This document shows, one piece after another, positions 24,301 through 43,412 of a stretch of DNA of 64,000 nucleotides; positions within the stretch are counted from its first letter, which is position 1, and each line of letters begins with the position of its first letter. This DNA is from Dermanyssus gallinae. Its lineage: Eukaryota > Arthropoda > Arachnida > Mesostigmata > Dermanyssidae. Below the pieces are notes generated by a model. It had not been told where the DNA came from, did not search any database, and saw only the letters and a program-made list of their open reading frames with translations. The stretch lies in the NCBI GenBank assembly GCA_003439945.1, contig QVRM01002810.1:61001-125000 (forward strand), in the 5' to 3' direction. Position numbers and translations under genes: made by a program.

Positions 24301-24801
24301 TGTTACTACTATCACCGCGATACCTTTGTCTGTTTGTCGTTCATGTCGTTGTGATTATTCCTTGTGTTTTTGTTTCACCCTCTTTCACGCATACTCACAT
24401 TCTCTCTCTCTCTCTCTTGTTACTACTATTACGAGAACATAAACATTTTCTTAAGATTATTATTATTACAGTCGCTGTTCCACTGTAGGAACATCATTTT
24501 TATTATCATCATCATCATCAATAATAATATTATTAGAGAGCGTGTGTGCCACGTGAAGGAGACCGACTGGAGTACCGTAGACCTCCGCCGTTTTCTCTGA
24601 GCTTTTCGACTAGCTGGGCGGCGTTTCGTTATTTACCTAGACATAATTATTAATATTAGCATGATTACGGTTACCCTCGTCGTTACAATTAGTATTGGCT
24701 TAGTACATGGTGTAGCACCTGTAGAACTCAAGAACGGCCACACACGTGTTTTTGGGTCTTGACTGGCCCAATAATTACGTTGATTCGTCATCTCTCCGCA
24801 G

Positions 24802-24931
24802 CGAGGCGCCGCTTGAAGCATCAAACCATGGACGGTAAACTACTCGGCTGGTTTGCTGAGCACCAGGATAAGGACGTTCTTTCGATTGATCCGCCGATTG
24901 CTTTCCGATCTCCTTTTGATCCTACACAGAT
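24802..24931 (+). CDS. possible internal exon of an unrecognised gene
   Basis: An acceptor-like TCATCTCTCCGCAG is followed by 130 open bases and a possible donor GTGCGT at 24932. The readable peptide includes GKLLGWFAEHQDKDVLSID and PPIAFRSPFDP, which has the balanced composition of real protein, unlike the repeat-born frames around it. No family recognised and no partner exon found. It could be chance or part of a transposon. Confidence 0.2.
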
Positions 24932-25854
24932 GTGCGTTAGTACGCGCCAGGGTCATAGCCGAAATAACTACAGAATAGAGCGCGAGTAAAGACCAGAGCC
25001 TAGTGGGGGGGGCAAATATTAAGGGATTCCAGATAAATTAGGGTAGGGCGAAGAAGGGTTTGAACAAATTAATTTTTGTAAACAAATCTTACAGAGGCTG
25101 CAAGAAATGGTAGACTCCAGCGCCCGCGCCTTTTAAACTATACACACTCTCTCTCTTATAATGTTCTCAGCATCGCGTAGAGGTTGCGGGCGACGCTACC
25201 AATTGATAGCCGCAGACATAGACACAGACATGTCGTAGATAACATCCCTAAATTCGCATACACACACAAGCATACGTTCGTTGCGCACGCAAACAACGGC
25301 CAAACACAATCTTGTCACCATCATCTTGTTCTTCGCGTTGGTGTTGTTCGTTACGGTTACGGGAACCGTTTGTCTAGTTTGATCTTCGTGTGTTCATGAT
25401 GCCCTTGAAATGAGCCAACTCAATGTTTCGGCTCTGACCTTGCGACGATAATCCCTCTCAATGGCTGGCTGGCTTCGTTTGCAACTTGTGCTCGTGGATG
25501 GCTTTCGTGAAGACAACCATCAGGAGCACTTATGCTGTATCGACGTACTACCGTTGTCAGCGTGTTTGTTGTCTTTGTGTTGGGTATGTTCATGTGTACG
25601 CATGCATATGTAGGTGTGTATCTGTGTTTCGTCTACCTTTGTGTTTGCATGCGTCTCTCCGTCGCGTGGACACGGCTCCACGAAAAGGCCCTATGCGAGG
25701 TCGTTAATCGTACAGTTGTCTGTTGTAGCTGGCGGCTAGATTGTACATTGGTAGATTGGTCGGTAGTTGTTCGGAGAGCCTTCGGCACCTGCGATCATCT
25801 ACTACGAATTAATGATCGAGACTTGTATAAGGAGGAGAGCACAGGGCTTGTTGT

Positions 25855-25925
25855 ATTATTCTTTCTTCTACTACTGCTACTACTACTACTACTTCTACTG
25901 TAGAACTGCGACTACGACTACTAGT
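25855..25925. repeat. (TAC)n-type trinucleotide repeat
   Basis: CTACTACTG and CTACTACTAC triplets, about 70 bp, degenerate. Confidence 0.75.
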
Positions 25926-25929
25926 TATG

Positions 25930-27260
25930 TGAAAAACACTGCGTGGGGGAGAGCAGGGGGACGGGGGTACGACGGGGAGAGTGGGCAAGGAGGCGAGGCG
26001 GAGGTGGAGATGGGACTATGTACAGGATGCCACACCACAAGGAGAAAGAGCGCGCGCGTCGGGAGAGCGCCAAGCGCCATTCCCTGTCGTGTCTTGTGCT
26101 CGTTGCGCCGACCGACGCGTCGACGAACAAGTCGATCGTTGATTAAATAACATACAGGGAGCCGACTTAATGACCAAGAATTCGTTTGAGCTAGACGACG
26201 ACCCTTGTAAGGCTAGCAAGCCGCTAGCCGGAGCTAGACAGCCGCCGGCCATACAAACACAGGCCGTTGGCTGCGTCGTTCTGTCCGACGTTTCGTTTTG
26301 ATGGCGCGCACACTTTATACGTCAGTGGTGCACGCCATCAAGCCCACGCATCGCGCAAACCAATCGGCTCGAACGGCGGCCCGGACAACGGCTGGCGCCA
26401 ACCCTGATGCTGTCATCGTCGTCGTCGTCAGCTGTTGTTATCGGGCTAATAATGGTTATCGGGGGGCTAGGTTGCACGCCGCCTTACAACGCTTTACAAT
26501 GTGAATGGCGCATGGGCGCGCAGGCTCATGGGCTCATAGGCGCAAGGTCGCAAGGGGGCGAAGGGCATCGGCCATTTACACAAGTCATCTCAACGCATCA
26601 TCTCACTATGCAGAGCGCGCACAAGAGTGCCTTCCACTTGGACTACAACTACAGATGAAGCTGGCTGCTGGCGGGGCGGCCACCAGCAGTGGAAGGATTG
26701 GTAGCGGTTGTGCCACACGACGGCCGCGCACAACGACCACGCACAGCCTTTGATGACGAAGCGGGGCGAAGGAGGGCCAAATTCCCCTTCACCCTCCGCC
26801 CGCGCCCCGCTCACTTGCCTGTCTGCTTGCCTCCTGCCTGCTTTCCTCTTGACTACTGGACGGAACTCGCCGACGGCCTCTGTCGTCCGATGATCCGCCG
26901 ATTAGGCGTGCCGCCTCCGGACTCTCGAAGACCTGTTGTCGAAGACCTCTCGAAGACCTCAAAGACTTGCTGAGCACGTCCGTCGTAGTCGTCGTTGCGC
27001 CACCTCGTGACGCGGTGCAACGACAACGACGGGTTACACTGACGACGAAGTAAAGAAATCGAAGGAATCGAAAATCGGCAGATCGTCATCGTCGTTGTCG
27101 TTGCCATTATCATCATCATCCTCATCGTCGATAGGTGGATGATGGTCAAACAGAGGAGAGGAGGACCGCCAGATCGGATTAGGCCGAGTAGAGAAGGACC
27201 ACCAGATCGGATTAGGCAGAGGAGAGGGGGACCGCCAGATCGGATTAGGCAGAGGATCGG
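25930..27260. other. GC-rich patch without a recognised gene
   Basis: About 1.3 kb with visibly higher G+C and many CpG steps compared with the flanks. It contains several overlapping open frames on both strands, none with a motif I recognise. It could be a regulatory region or 5' part of a gene, or just a composition shift. It lies downstream of the P450 gene, not at its start. Confidence 0.35.
27157..27256. repeat. 33-bp minisatellite, about three units
   Basis: CCAGATCGGATTAGGC starts at 27169, 27202 and 27235, exactly 33 bases apart. GAGGAGAGG-type spacers lie between. Because 33 is a multiple of three, it gives a repeating 11-residue frame (LIRSGGPPLLC) on the minus strand, which I do not take as a gene. 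Confidence 0.85.
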
Positions 27261-27355
27261 GCCATGCGGCGGGCAGACAAGCAAGTAGAGCTCGTTTTAA
27301 CTAGGCTTTATGAAGAGGGCTAGCAGCTCCTAAATGTTCCGAATTCATTCTTGTG

Positions 27356-34403
<7,048 letters not shown>

Positions 34404-34990
34404 CTGTATACAGGACAACAGAAGGACAAGAATACGCATGAGAAACTGTGTTATGTTGTTATTTCACCGAATTTAAAAAAACGGTTGTTTTATGTTGTTA
34501 TTTCAGTCAATTAGTAGAGAGCACAAAACACACTCGTCGCGAAATAGAGAAGACTATTGACTCCGTCAATACTTTTAAATACGAAATTTACCTGCAGTTT
34601 TCAAAATACAGAATTGAGAAAAAGAAAGAGTGTATGCTCGAATGTTGGGTACGGTTTCGTGTGACGTGGTCACCGCCCCAAGTGACCACGTCGAATGAGA
34701 GCCAAATTGCATGACTCTTTTTAGCTGTCAGCTAGCCGCATTAATCTACGGACGCATGTTTACAAAGAAAAAAACGAAATTAGCGTTTAAATCTAATCAG
34801 TCAAACCGGGAATTATATGCAGTGCGATATATAAGCCATATATTATGTGCACCGACAATCTTTAGTCATTCCGACTCACGCGCCTCTTGACAGGTTGTTT
34901 ATGAAAACATTCCCACGCAGAAAGGTCAAGACAAGATTCTGACTATTCAGCCAAACGAGGCTTGTCTTGTTGCCCAGCGCACAGACAAAA
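34404..34990. other. region upstream of first detected P450 exon, no exon found
   Basis: I looked here on the minus strand for the membrane-anchor and PGP-hinge exon and saw nothing convincing. The only notable repeat is GGTTGTTTTATGTTGTTATTTC-like duplicated DNA near 34450-34505. Confidence 0.4.
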
Positions 34991-34997
34991 GATCAGT

Positions 34998-36530
34998 AAA
35001 GCTTTTGGACCAGATGGTGTTTCCAGAAGCAGGGGACTATTATTTCATGAGTAGCCTGAAACAGTCGTCAAGGTTTTAATGCCCTGAATAAACGCTACAT
35101 TTTCCCGCTGCCTTGGAAACGAGCTGAGATCGTTTTCATTCCTAAGAGAAGCGGGGGATTTTGACATACTCCATTTCCGACCTAGCGATCTTCTCAGTTT
35201 ACATATATCCGAATACCACCTCTCGAAGAATTAGGTATGAGCACCTGGTGTCACCGAAAGGAGATTGCGGAGTAGCCAGATCAACGAGCGAAGGGCCTGC
35301 CACCGCTTGCGGCGAGCATGCACGTGTCGCAAAGCAAGGCACCGACCAGAACTTTCTATGTATAGGAGGCGTACCGAGTAGCAGATGAGTCCTATAAAAA
35401 GCATTTAAGAATAGCATGGTCGACCACTGAAACTCATTGTGCGAGGTGGTCAAAGAAAACACTTGGATCGGTGTGTACATGGTCGTGCTTACCAAAATGC
35501 AGCCAACAGCCGCCACTACCGGGAGGTTTCGGAAATGCTAATGCACATGCGTCACGAGCAGTTAGCTTGACTAGTGTAGGACTCACACCCGCTAAAACCC
35601 CAGGCTCGGCATTGCTTTGGCGTTACTTCGAAATGGCATTTGCGAGGGAGCAGTACTTAAGATTGCGTTTTCGAAGTAATGCCATTTCGAAGAATTGGGT
35701 TCTGCCTGCAATAACCACAGCCTTCTACCGACATAACACGCCATATTTGCATGCCAATCTCAATATAACGAATTCGAATCGTGGCCGAACACATGTGACT
35801 ACGCAAGTCACGAGGCCCCAGATGCGGGTGAATAAAATGCTCGCCAGCGGAGACCATCCAAAGCTTTTGAAAGCGGCATATTGATCTTTATACTGAAACT
35901 CGGTAACCCGCAAGGAGGCCACTCGGCATATCGCCCTATAAGTATCCGTTTCTGCATGTCAAGGAAGCTGAGCACAGTACCAACGGACGGCTACTAACAG
36001 AGCTAGAAAACAAGGAGGCGTGTTCGGAAAACCAGCACGGCTTCCGGGCCCGACATTCCATACAATCGGCCGTCAGTAGAGTCGTGGGTCACTACAAACA
36101 AAGCACTTATAGACAAATGCGTATTCTCCTATTTACGACGTATCCTAGCGTCGTACCTTAAGGGCCAGGCAAATCCCTACGAAAGCGTGAACAATGTAGT
36201 CACAGGGGTGCCGGGGACCCCCAAGGGTCCGTACTAGGTTCGACCCTAGGGAATACAACCTGCGATGAGTACCTAGATTCTATTTAGTTGCCTACGCAGA
36301 CGTCTGGCACTGATCATCACCATCCGTGACAAACATATACTCGAAGGAACAGCCAACTGAGCTTATATCCGATAATTCCTCCACAAGCTAGGCCTCGAAT
36401 TGGTTTCACAAAACAACGCTACCTGCTCGACAAAACTTTATGACTTACGACGCTCGATATCGCATCGATTCGCCTGGAACTAACTCTAAGAAGCCGCTTA
36501 ATCAAACCCGGGATGGAGGGATTACCCATC
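34998..36530 (+). pseudogene. decayed R1-like LINE reverse transcriptase
   Basis: Scattered motifs are in the right order: KAFGPDGV (34998-35021), PLPWKRAEIVFIPKRSGG (near 35107-35160), LIFILKLGNPQGGHSAYRPI (near 35883-35942), ENQHGFRARHS (near 36028-36060), GDPQGSVLGSTLGN (near 36213-36255), VAYAD (near 36290) and, one frame over, LALIITIRDK (near 36306-36335). The wording of the motifs resembles the R1 clade. About 0.7 kb between the second and third motifs is foreign or rearranged, and two similar IPK/ILK motifs suggest pieces of two copies. No intact frame. Confidence 0.65.
35624..35694. repeat. inverted repeat with 15-bp arms
   Basis: CTTCGAAATGGCATT and its exact complement AATGCCATTTCGAAG lie about 36 bases apart. 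A second, overlapping pairing (GGCGTTACTTCGAAA with TTTCGAAGTAATGCC, one mismatch) uses the same bases. Confidence 0.75.
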
Positions 36531-36871
36531 AGCCGAACAAATTTTGTAAGCAAGTGAAACCAGCAATCAGAAGTTATACAGCCGGGTCTGTGTAGTGTAC
36601 CAAATCAAAAAATGGTACTCTCTGATGTCAATGGTAAAAATGGTACAGCCTTAAACACAGCTTGCTCACGAGATGCTTGTAGAGACGCTCCTCTATCAGG
36701 GCCATGAGTCCTGGTTTAGGGTACTTGGGAATTTGGAAGCAAAAATAACCGCTGCACAAAGTCAGCCAGTCTTAATGGCACGTTAAAAAAGTGGCTAGGT
36801 AAAGTCATTTTGAGAGGACAGTCTTGAAGCCACCCTCGACTGGTAACAAATATACATACATATATATTAAT

Positions 36872-36936
36872 AGCCCGTTCATCTCCTGGCAGCGACAATT
36901 GAAGAATTTCACCATCCGATTGCTGCTGCTATTACT
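36872..36936 (+). repeat. short dispersed repeat, copy 1
   Basis: Shares CGTTCATC, CCTGGC, CGACAA and ACCATCCGATT followed by GCTGCTGCT with the segment at 37590-37662. The order and spacing are alike, so it is one ancestral unit. Confidence 0.65.
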
Positions 36937-37589
36937 ATCGTCGTCTTTATCAACATATATATGCATGGCACAAATGCGTTATTCGAATATAAACGAGTAT
37001 CCGTGTGCTCCCCGGGAGAAACGGAAAACAAGAAACGTCACAATTTAAACCCAGTTGAATTGTTTCGTAGCAGTTTGGCATATGCATGCCGGCGCATGCG
37101 CAGTAGTCGGCAATGCACGTCGGTATGCATGAACTGCGTTGGTTGGTGATGTTGGTGTTGTTGGAATTTTCGTTATAAAACTTGTTTGCCAGATGACACT
37201 TATTTACTGTTTTTGGCATGCCGCTACGTAATTAGAATATGGTCAGTCCTTGACTGACCCTTGCGGTGTTGTAGTGGCTGTTGCCTTTGCTGCCATTCAT
37301 GTTGTTGTTGTTGCTGCTGCTGTTCCTGCTGCTGTTGCTACCACTGCGCTACTGTTCATCGATCGGCTATGAATGATGCAGTAGCAACAACAGCGGCTTA
37401 ACAACAACTTGCGTAATCATGTGCGGGATCATGACGGTTACAATAATGATATAATATCAGTAATATTAATCATAGTAATACGCATAATACCAGTAGACTA
37501 TTTATCCGCCTGTTTGTCTGTGCGTGCGTGCGTGGTTGGGTCTGTCTGGCCCTGGTCGGCTGAAAGCTCGACTTGACACCAAAGCCAAC

Positions 37590-37662
37590 AGCACGTTCAT
37601 CCCCTGGCGCCGACAACGGGGGCATTTGACCATCCGATTATTGCTGCTGCTGCTGCTACTCC
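37590..37662 (+). repeat. short dispersed repeat, copy 2
   Basis: Partner of the 36872 copy, about 720 bp away, same strand. It also ends in GCTGCTGCT triplets, which may be its tail. Confidence 0.65.
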
Positions 37663-39282
37663 TACTGCTGTTGCCAGCGCCGCAGTGATCAATGGCAAAA
37701 CCCTACAGGGATAAGCATAAATACATACATTCATTCATTCATTCATTTATTCCTCTATTAATTCATTCGTGTATCGCCCGCAAGGCAAACAAAAAGCCCT
37801 TCGATATCGAAGAGCAACACAGCACCGGAGGCAACAGAGAAACCAGCGCCGCTAGCGCCATTGTCGTCATCACCACCGTCAACACCAGCATGAAGGTGGC
37901 AGAAGCCTATGAATGTACATACACCAAAACACACGTGTCCTGCATCGACACAAACACTTTAACAGGACAGGTGCACGTCACCGCATACTTTTCACTTTTC
38001 GGGTGCATGAAAGCTTCACGTGCGTTTGCGCAAATGTTTCTCCTGCGTTCGTACACGCTTTGCGTGTCGCATAGGTAAATACGCTGCTTGCATACAACAT
38101 AAACCCCCCACCTGCAAGCAGAGAGCCTTTATCTGCATACATCATCTCATCACTTGCGTACATAGGCGCGTTGACTCGCACACACACACACGCGCCCACA
38201 CTCGACTTTACGGTCGTCCACTAGGACACTGAAATCCTTCACGTATATGCATACAAACATAGATTTAGGTGCATTAGCGTTTACACAAATACATACGCAT
38301 TCAATTAAATTAAAGTAATTTCAAATGCATCTTTAGTTAGTCAAAGGGGGGAAAATTCACATGCTTAAAAACGCACACCTTCCGCGCAGAGAAATTTCTC
38401 TATTTTTCCTTTTCATACTCTCTCTCTTTCGCGTTGCTTGTAGTTGAAGAACGTCCATCACTGGTCATTCAACAACTCATACTAGCATTAGAGAGCCATT
38501 TGAAGCCATAGGTAATGAGTTCTATCCCGATGCGGCATGCAGCGGAGCAATGCCGGATTTAGTGGATTTAGGTACGTGTAAAGAGAGGGGGTACTAGGGC
38601 AAAGTGCAGGCCGCGATCATAGTAGAGGTATCAGTGGTGGTGGGGTTGTATTGTAGTACGTGACGGTGCGAGCCATATGTACGGCTGGCTGTCGACATAT
38701 ATGATCGAGTTCGTTGCCCCGTGGCGTTGTGTCGCTCTCTTTCCCTCATCTCCCAATTTCTGTGATTTTGTCTCTCTCTCGTTCACTCTCTTTCTTTTTC
38801 ACCCCCTCGAACCGACGAAAGCCCGGTGCATGGCAGACATGACCAGTGCATGAGTCAAAGTAGTCGTAGTATCTGTGTGATAATGGGGCGGGCCAGTAGA
38901 GGTTGTGGCGGCACACGTAAACGCTACCCCACACGACAAAATAGGGGGTTAGTGCTATCGTGTGTTCTAGCAACTTACCCCCTGGATCGCGCCGCCACTG
39001 TATTAATGCTGACAGAAGAGAAAGAAAGAGCGAGCGAAAATAACAACGTCGTAGAGAGAAGAAAAATAACGCTGGAGTGGAAAGAGAATCCGTATTCCCA
39101 TTGACGAAACGGCATCTTTGGCCGGCACTTTACCATCGGCTAGTGCTAGCTCCTACTTCTTCTACCTACTAATAATGAATGAATAACTCCTACTTCTTCT
39201 TTTGTAAACCAACCCAGAGCGCAGAACGTTGAGTAATGCTACATCAAGTTAAGGATATACGTTGACGGTATTGCATAATCAA

Positions 39283-39283
<1 letters not shown>

Positions 39284-39327
<44 letters not shown>
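39284..39327. repeat. (TA)n microsatellite
   Basis: About 44 bp of alternating T and A. Confidence 0.95.
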
Positions 39328-39328
<1 letters not shown>

Positions 39329-39552
39329 GAGACCTTTCACAGACATCGACACCAGTCATGTCTCAGCCATGCGGCAGTATGATAACCAAACAACTGAATT
39401 ACGCCGACTAGAGCCAACATGAACGTGAATAGATTTGACCGGTGTTTGTCTGACCCCGCAGGTTGATCATCCACCAATTAGCTGGATCTAAAAGCGTGAT
39501 AGCTTTTGGTTTGGTGCTCGTCGTATACATAGATATGTGTGCGCATGCATTT

Positions 39553-39556
<4 letters not shown>

Positions 39557-39621
<65 letters not shown>

Positions 39622-39632
39622 ATATATATAAA
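39557..39632. repeat. (TA)n microsatellite with TG interruptions
   Basis: About 75 bp, interrupted by TATG units near its end. Confidence 0.95.
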
Positions 39633-39980
39633 TATACTATTTCAAAAAGTTAGAATGATATAATTTACGTATACAAGTCCGATGAGTCACTTAGGTAGTA
39701 TTTAGGACACAAAGAATAGCGAACATCAACGAACCAAGGAAAAACCACACCCAAAATGACGACGAAAACAATAACACAAATGCACAACTAAAACCTATTT
39801 CCCTCATAGCAATAGCAGCAGGAGCAAAAATGACACCTTTACAAACATAAGGTGCTAAACGGAACAACAACAGCCGCGAACCAAGTATGGTAGGAACAAT
39901 GCTACACGCTAACAATGAAAGAATTACCTATGCGGTAAATGCATCTGGTGATACGCATTGTGCTTGATGACGCTATGCGT

Positions 39981-39981
<1 letters not shown>

Positions 39982-40013
<32 letters not shown>
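39982..40013. repeat. (TA)n microsatellite
   Basis: About 32 bp. Similar tracts follow at 40239-40266 and 40853-40878. Confidence 0.95.
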
Positions 40014-40016
<3 letters not shown>

Positions 40017-40233
40017 AGCAAAATAGATTAGGAAAGGAGAAGGAAAAGCAGGGACAGGACACAGAAAGAACAAACTTGTAAAACGTTTTATAAAGTGATA
40101 TGTTGCATTAATAACGCAACTGCAGAGCTGTATGCAAATGAATCAACGATGTTATGCGCACGAAATAACCGCCGACAACGGTTACGGTATTGGCTTGATA
40201 GATCGAAGCCGCAAATCGTCGGGGCAATTGATG

Positions 40234-40272
<39 letters not shown>

Positions 40273-40980
40273 CGCTACTGCGAAGCGAGCTGTTGAGAAA
40301 GGGCTTGACTTCAAAATCGTAAATTCATTCGTTAGTTAGTAAGTGTCAAAGCAAATAGCAAGGGATTTTTCAGTCAGGACAGGTTGTTGATGCGTTGTGC
40401 CCTATATCGATATTGCTGTCTTAGAGCCGATAGTGTAAGATATAACATTTAAATGCAATAACAGATTCAGCATTCCTGTGAACAGAACCAACCAGCAGCA
40501 GCATTCGCCCCCCCCCCCCCCACCTCGTGAAATCCACGAATGGAACATTCCAGGTGGTGTTGCTAACTGTGCACCTAAATGTACCTCATCCACACATGAC
40601 GGCTCTGTGCATGCTATTCCGTCCCCATAGGTTTCTGGTGAAGTGCACAATTGTATAAGCAATATATTTAATGGAGTGTCCACTTTATCTTGCCATTGCC
40701 ACAAAGTTTGACTAACTAGTGACAGTTAGTTTCACTAACTCAATAATTAGTGACAGTTCAGCTTAATTCTAATCGTTTTTCCACTGCTGCTGGCCCATAG
40801 CCTATTGGCAGGTACACCAATTGGCTCACAAGGCCTTATGTGGCCTTATGCATATATATATATATATATATATATATAATCGCCAATAGGAGCAGCATAA
40901 ATAGAAAATAAGAGCCGCAAAATATTTTATTTTTCATGATTCGATCTCTTCTTATCTTAATACCAGTAGTAGTAGTAGTG

Positions 40981-41172
40981 TCGAGCCCGGTGGCGTGGTG
41001 GCTTAAGTCTGCGCCTCGCAACCTGAGGCGACACATAGGTGTGCGGGTTCGAGCCTCACTGTTGCATATTTGTATTTATGGGGGCTGTCCGTCTATGAAG
41101 CAATGTGAAAAACAGCTCCGTGGACGTTACATCTTGGCTGAGGGTCAGCCCAAAAACTTTACTTTAGTAGTA
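40981..41172 (+). mobile_element. SINE family 1, copy 3
   Basis: Begins TCGAGCCCGGTGGCGTGGTG (A-box), has an anticodon-stem-like GCCTCGCAACCTGAGGC, then GGGTTCGAGCC (B-box), TTTGTATTTATGGGGG, GGACGTTACATCTT and the terminal hairpin GGCTGAGGGTCAGCC. It is flanked by AGT triplets on both sides (40965-40978 and 41165-41188), so it appears to sit inside an AGT microsatellite. The tail is CAAAAACTTTACTTT. Confidence 0.9.
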
Positions 41173-41257
41173 GTAGTAGTAGTAGTATGGTTTCCGTGAA
41201 TCATAGGTTTACAACAAAATAAACGATATGGCATACGTACAACGCACTGCAGTTGCT

Positions 41258-41319
41258 AGAAGTTACTTTGGAACTTCTTCTACTACTAAAATAGTAGAAG
41301 AAGTTCCATAATAACTTCT
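41258..41319. repeat. hairpin: 28-bp arms, 6-base loop
   Basis: Arms 41258-41285 and 41292-41319. The inner 16 bp pair perfectly (GGAACTTCTTCTACTA) and the outer 12 have two mismatches. The loop is CTAAAA. It lies 85 bp beyond a SINE and next to TAC/AGT repeats. Confidence 0.85.
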
Positions 41320-42194
41320 ACTACTACTACTGCGATTAATAATACCACAGCGTGCGATCTGCCGCTTCCAAGTCAACGCTTGAGTGGCGTGACGGCGTGT
41401 ACGGCTGAGTGAATAACTGTGTGTCTTGATTTTGCTGGCCATACAAAAAGGGAAGAACAAGCAACGAAAAAAAAGAATAGAAGAGAAGAACTCGCTTCGC
41501 CGGAAAGAACACGTCACGATTGATGGTGATTCGTCGTCGAGATAATGCATGATTGCGCAAGTAACTAACTAAGGATACGTAACCAACCCAGCCCGTTTGA
41601 AGGCAACAACTTTGTTCGAACTTCATGAGCCATGACAAATGATGTCCAACTCATTGAGTGAGACGATAATGACGAGATGATCGGGGGGGAACTTGACAGC
41701 GTTGCTCCACATACGGACCTGTCTGTTAACTACTTTTACTGCCTTACAGGGCGTCACAGTGTTAGAAGGTGCCTATTATACTAGATTCTAGATGATGCGT
41801 TCGATCGTCTCATGTTCATATAATAACATTTTCTCGTAGGACGATGCGTGTGTGCAAATAGTCTTTCATTCTTTTTAGGTTAAGCGTATTGGCCAACGTT
41901 TTGCGTCACGTTTTAGTACACTCTAAACCGTACATGATAGTCTTAAGTATCTCCCTCTTGGGCTCTCCACGCGCTGCCGCCGCTATTGTGTCGAGCGCCG
42001 CGTCATACAACTATCAAGCCACCTTAGATGTAGCCAAGAATCAAAAACAAACCAATAAGTTAAAATCCTATTCATCTATGGGATTACGGTGACATGTCCC
42101 GGCGCTGTGGCTACTTCTCACTGCTATACGCATACGGCTTTCTTAAATAATGCCGCACAGGTCCATACTTTTTATTAGAATATTCTACACAGTC

Positions 42195-42245
<51 letters not shown>

Positions 42246-42332
42246 GGTTATTTGTGCAGTGAGCAATACATGCCTCCAGGGAGAAAATAAATTTGATTGA
42301 CAGTGTAGTGTAGAATGTGGACAGTAGTGTTA

Positions 42333-42369
<37 letters not shown>

Positions 42370-43190
42370 TAGGATCACGAAGGTGTTTAAACTTGTCTGC
42401 TTTAGAATATTTAGCAAGATATCTCTGTTTGTACTGTCAATTGCGTTTTTATGTGTAAAAACGCAGGAAAATCGCTGCGTCGACTTAACTATTCTCGCAT
42501 CTTGAGCTGACATCTTATCGGAAATAAGCCAACGCAACCCTAGTATTGTATTTGTTGCAAAATCCGAACTGTTCATGGTGTATAAAAGAGAGTTGCAATA
42601 ACTAAAAAGAGAGAGAGGGGCAGTGTATCATTTATAGGCAAGTGTTAACTAAGACCTTTCCGATCGCATATACGGCGCCTCAGTAACTTCCAGAGAAGGC
42701 TATAGCACGTCGATATGATATAATTACGCCTTACACTACCTTACTAGTTAAATCTTAATAACTAGCTCCGTCATCATCGTTATGGTCACAAGAAAGGATT
42801 TCATAAATTAGGATGTGCGATTAGCCGACCAGAATCGTTAGCGCTAACACATGCTCGTTCTATGCGCAGTCGATAATCAAACGCACTTCATTTGCTAACC
42901 TAAAACAAGATGCATGCATTTGCCAACATCATATTCGTCTTTCTTCGTGACTCTTTGTAATGCTTCGTCTTATTCTCAAGCGTTTTCTTTTCATCTTCTT
43001 CTAACTATTGAAAAAGCCATTTGCCAGTGCGGAATTCCAGGCAGGCTTGCCGTATAGGTGTTTAACTTCTATATGCTGGCTCTACGCAGCACCACCGCTA
43101 CCACGACCAGGAGCTGCTGTTGATGCCATTGGTGCTTTGCAGTTTTCCGTCCCTACGAGGGGAATACGTCAAACGAATGTCAAACGCGAA
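41320..43190. other. non-coding, two TA tracts, no gene
   Basis: TA tracts at 42198-42241 and 42339-42366. Open frames here are short and motif-free. Confidence 0.4.
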
Positions 43191-43194
43191 CGAG

Positions 43195-43412
43195 AGCAAC
43201 AACAACGACAGCAACAACAGCAACAACAACAACAACGACAGCACCAACAACAACAACAACAACAACAACACCAACAACAACAACAACACAATAACAACAA
43301 CAACACAATAACAACAACGAAAACAACAACAACAGCAACAACAACAACAACAGAGCAACAACAACAGCAACAACAACAACAGAGCAACAACAACAGCAAC
43401 AACAACAACAAC
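43195..43412. repeat. (CAA)n/(AAC)n microsatellite, about 215 bp
   Basis: Nearly all CAA triplets with CAG, GAC and AAT interruptions. It yields poly-Gln, poly-Asn and poly-Thr frames (plus) and poly-Leu/Val/Cys frames (minus), which I do not call as genes. Confidence 0.92.

Larger units (their letters stand above)
36540..40980. other. non-coding DNA with microsatellites and a short dispersed repeat
   Basis: No supported gene. It holds the 36872/37590 duplicate, TTG/CTG repeats (37297-37345 and 37640-37680), ATTC repeats near 37730-37760 and TA tracts. A C run of about 14 lies at 40508-40521. Confidence 0.4.

Noticed and set aside
40981..41060. SINE heads as functional tRNA genes
   Set aside because: They have A- and B-boxes but poor stem pairing, a C at the position before the anticodon where tRNAs have U, and a SINE body attached.
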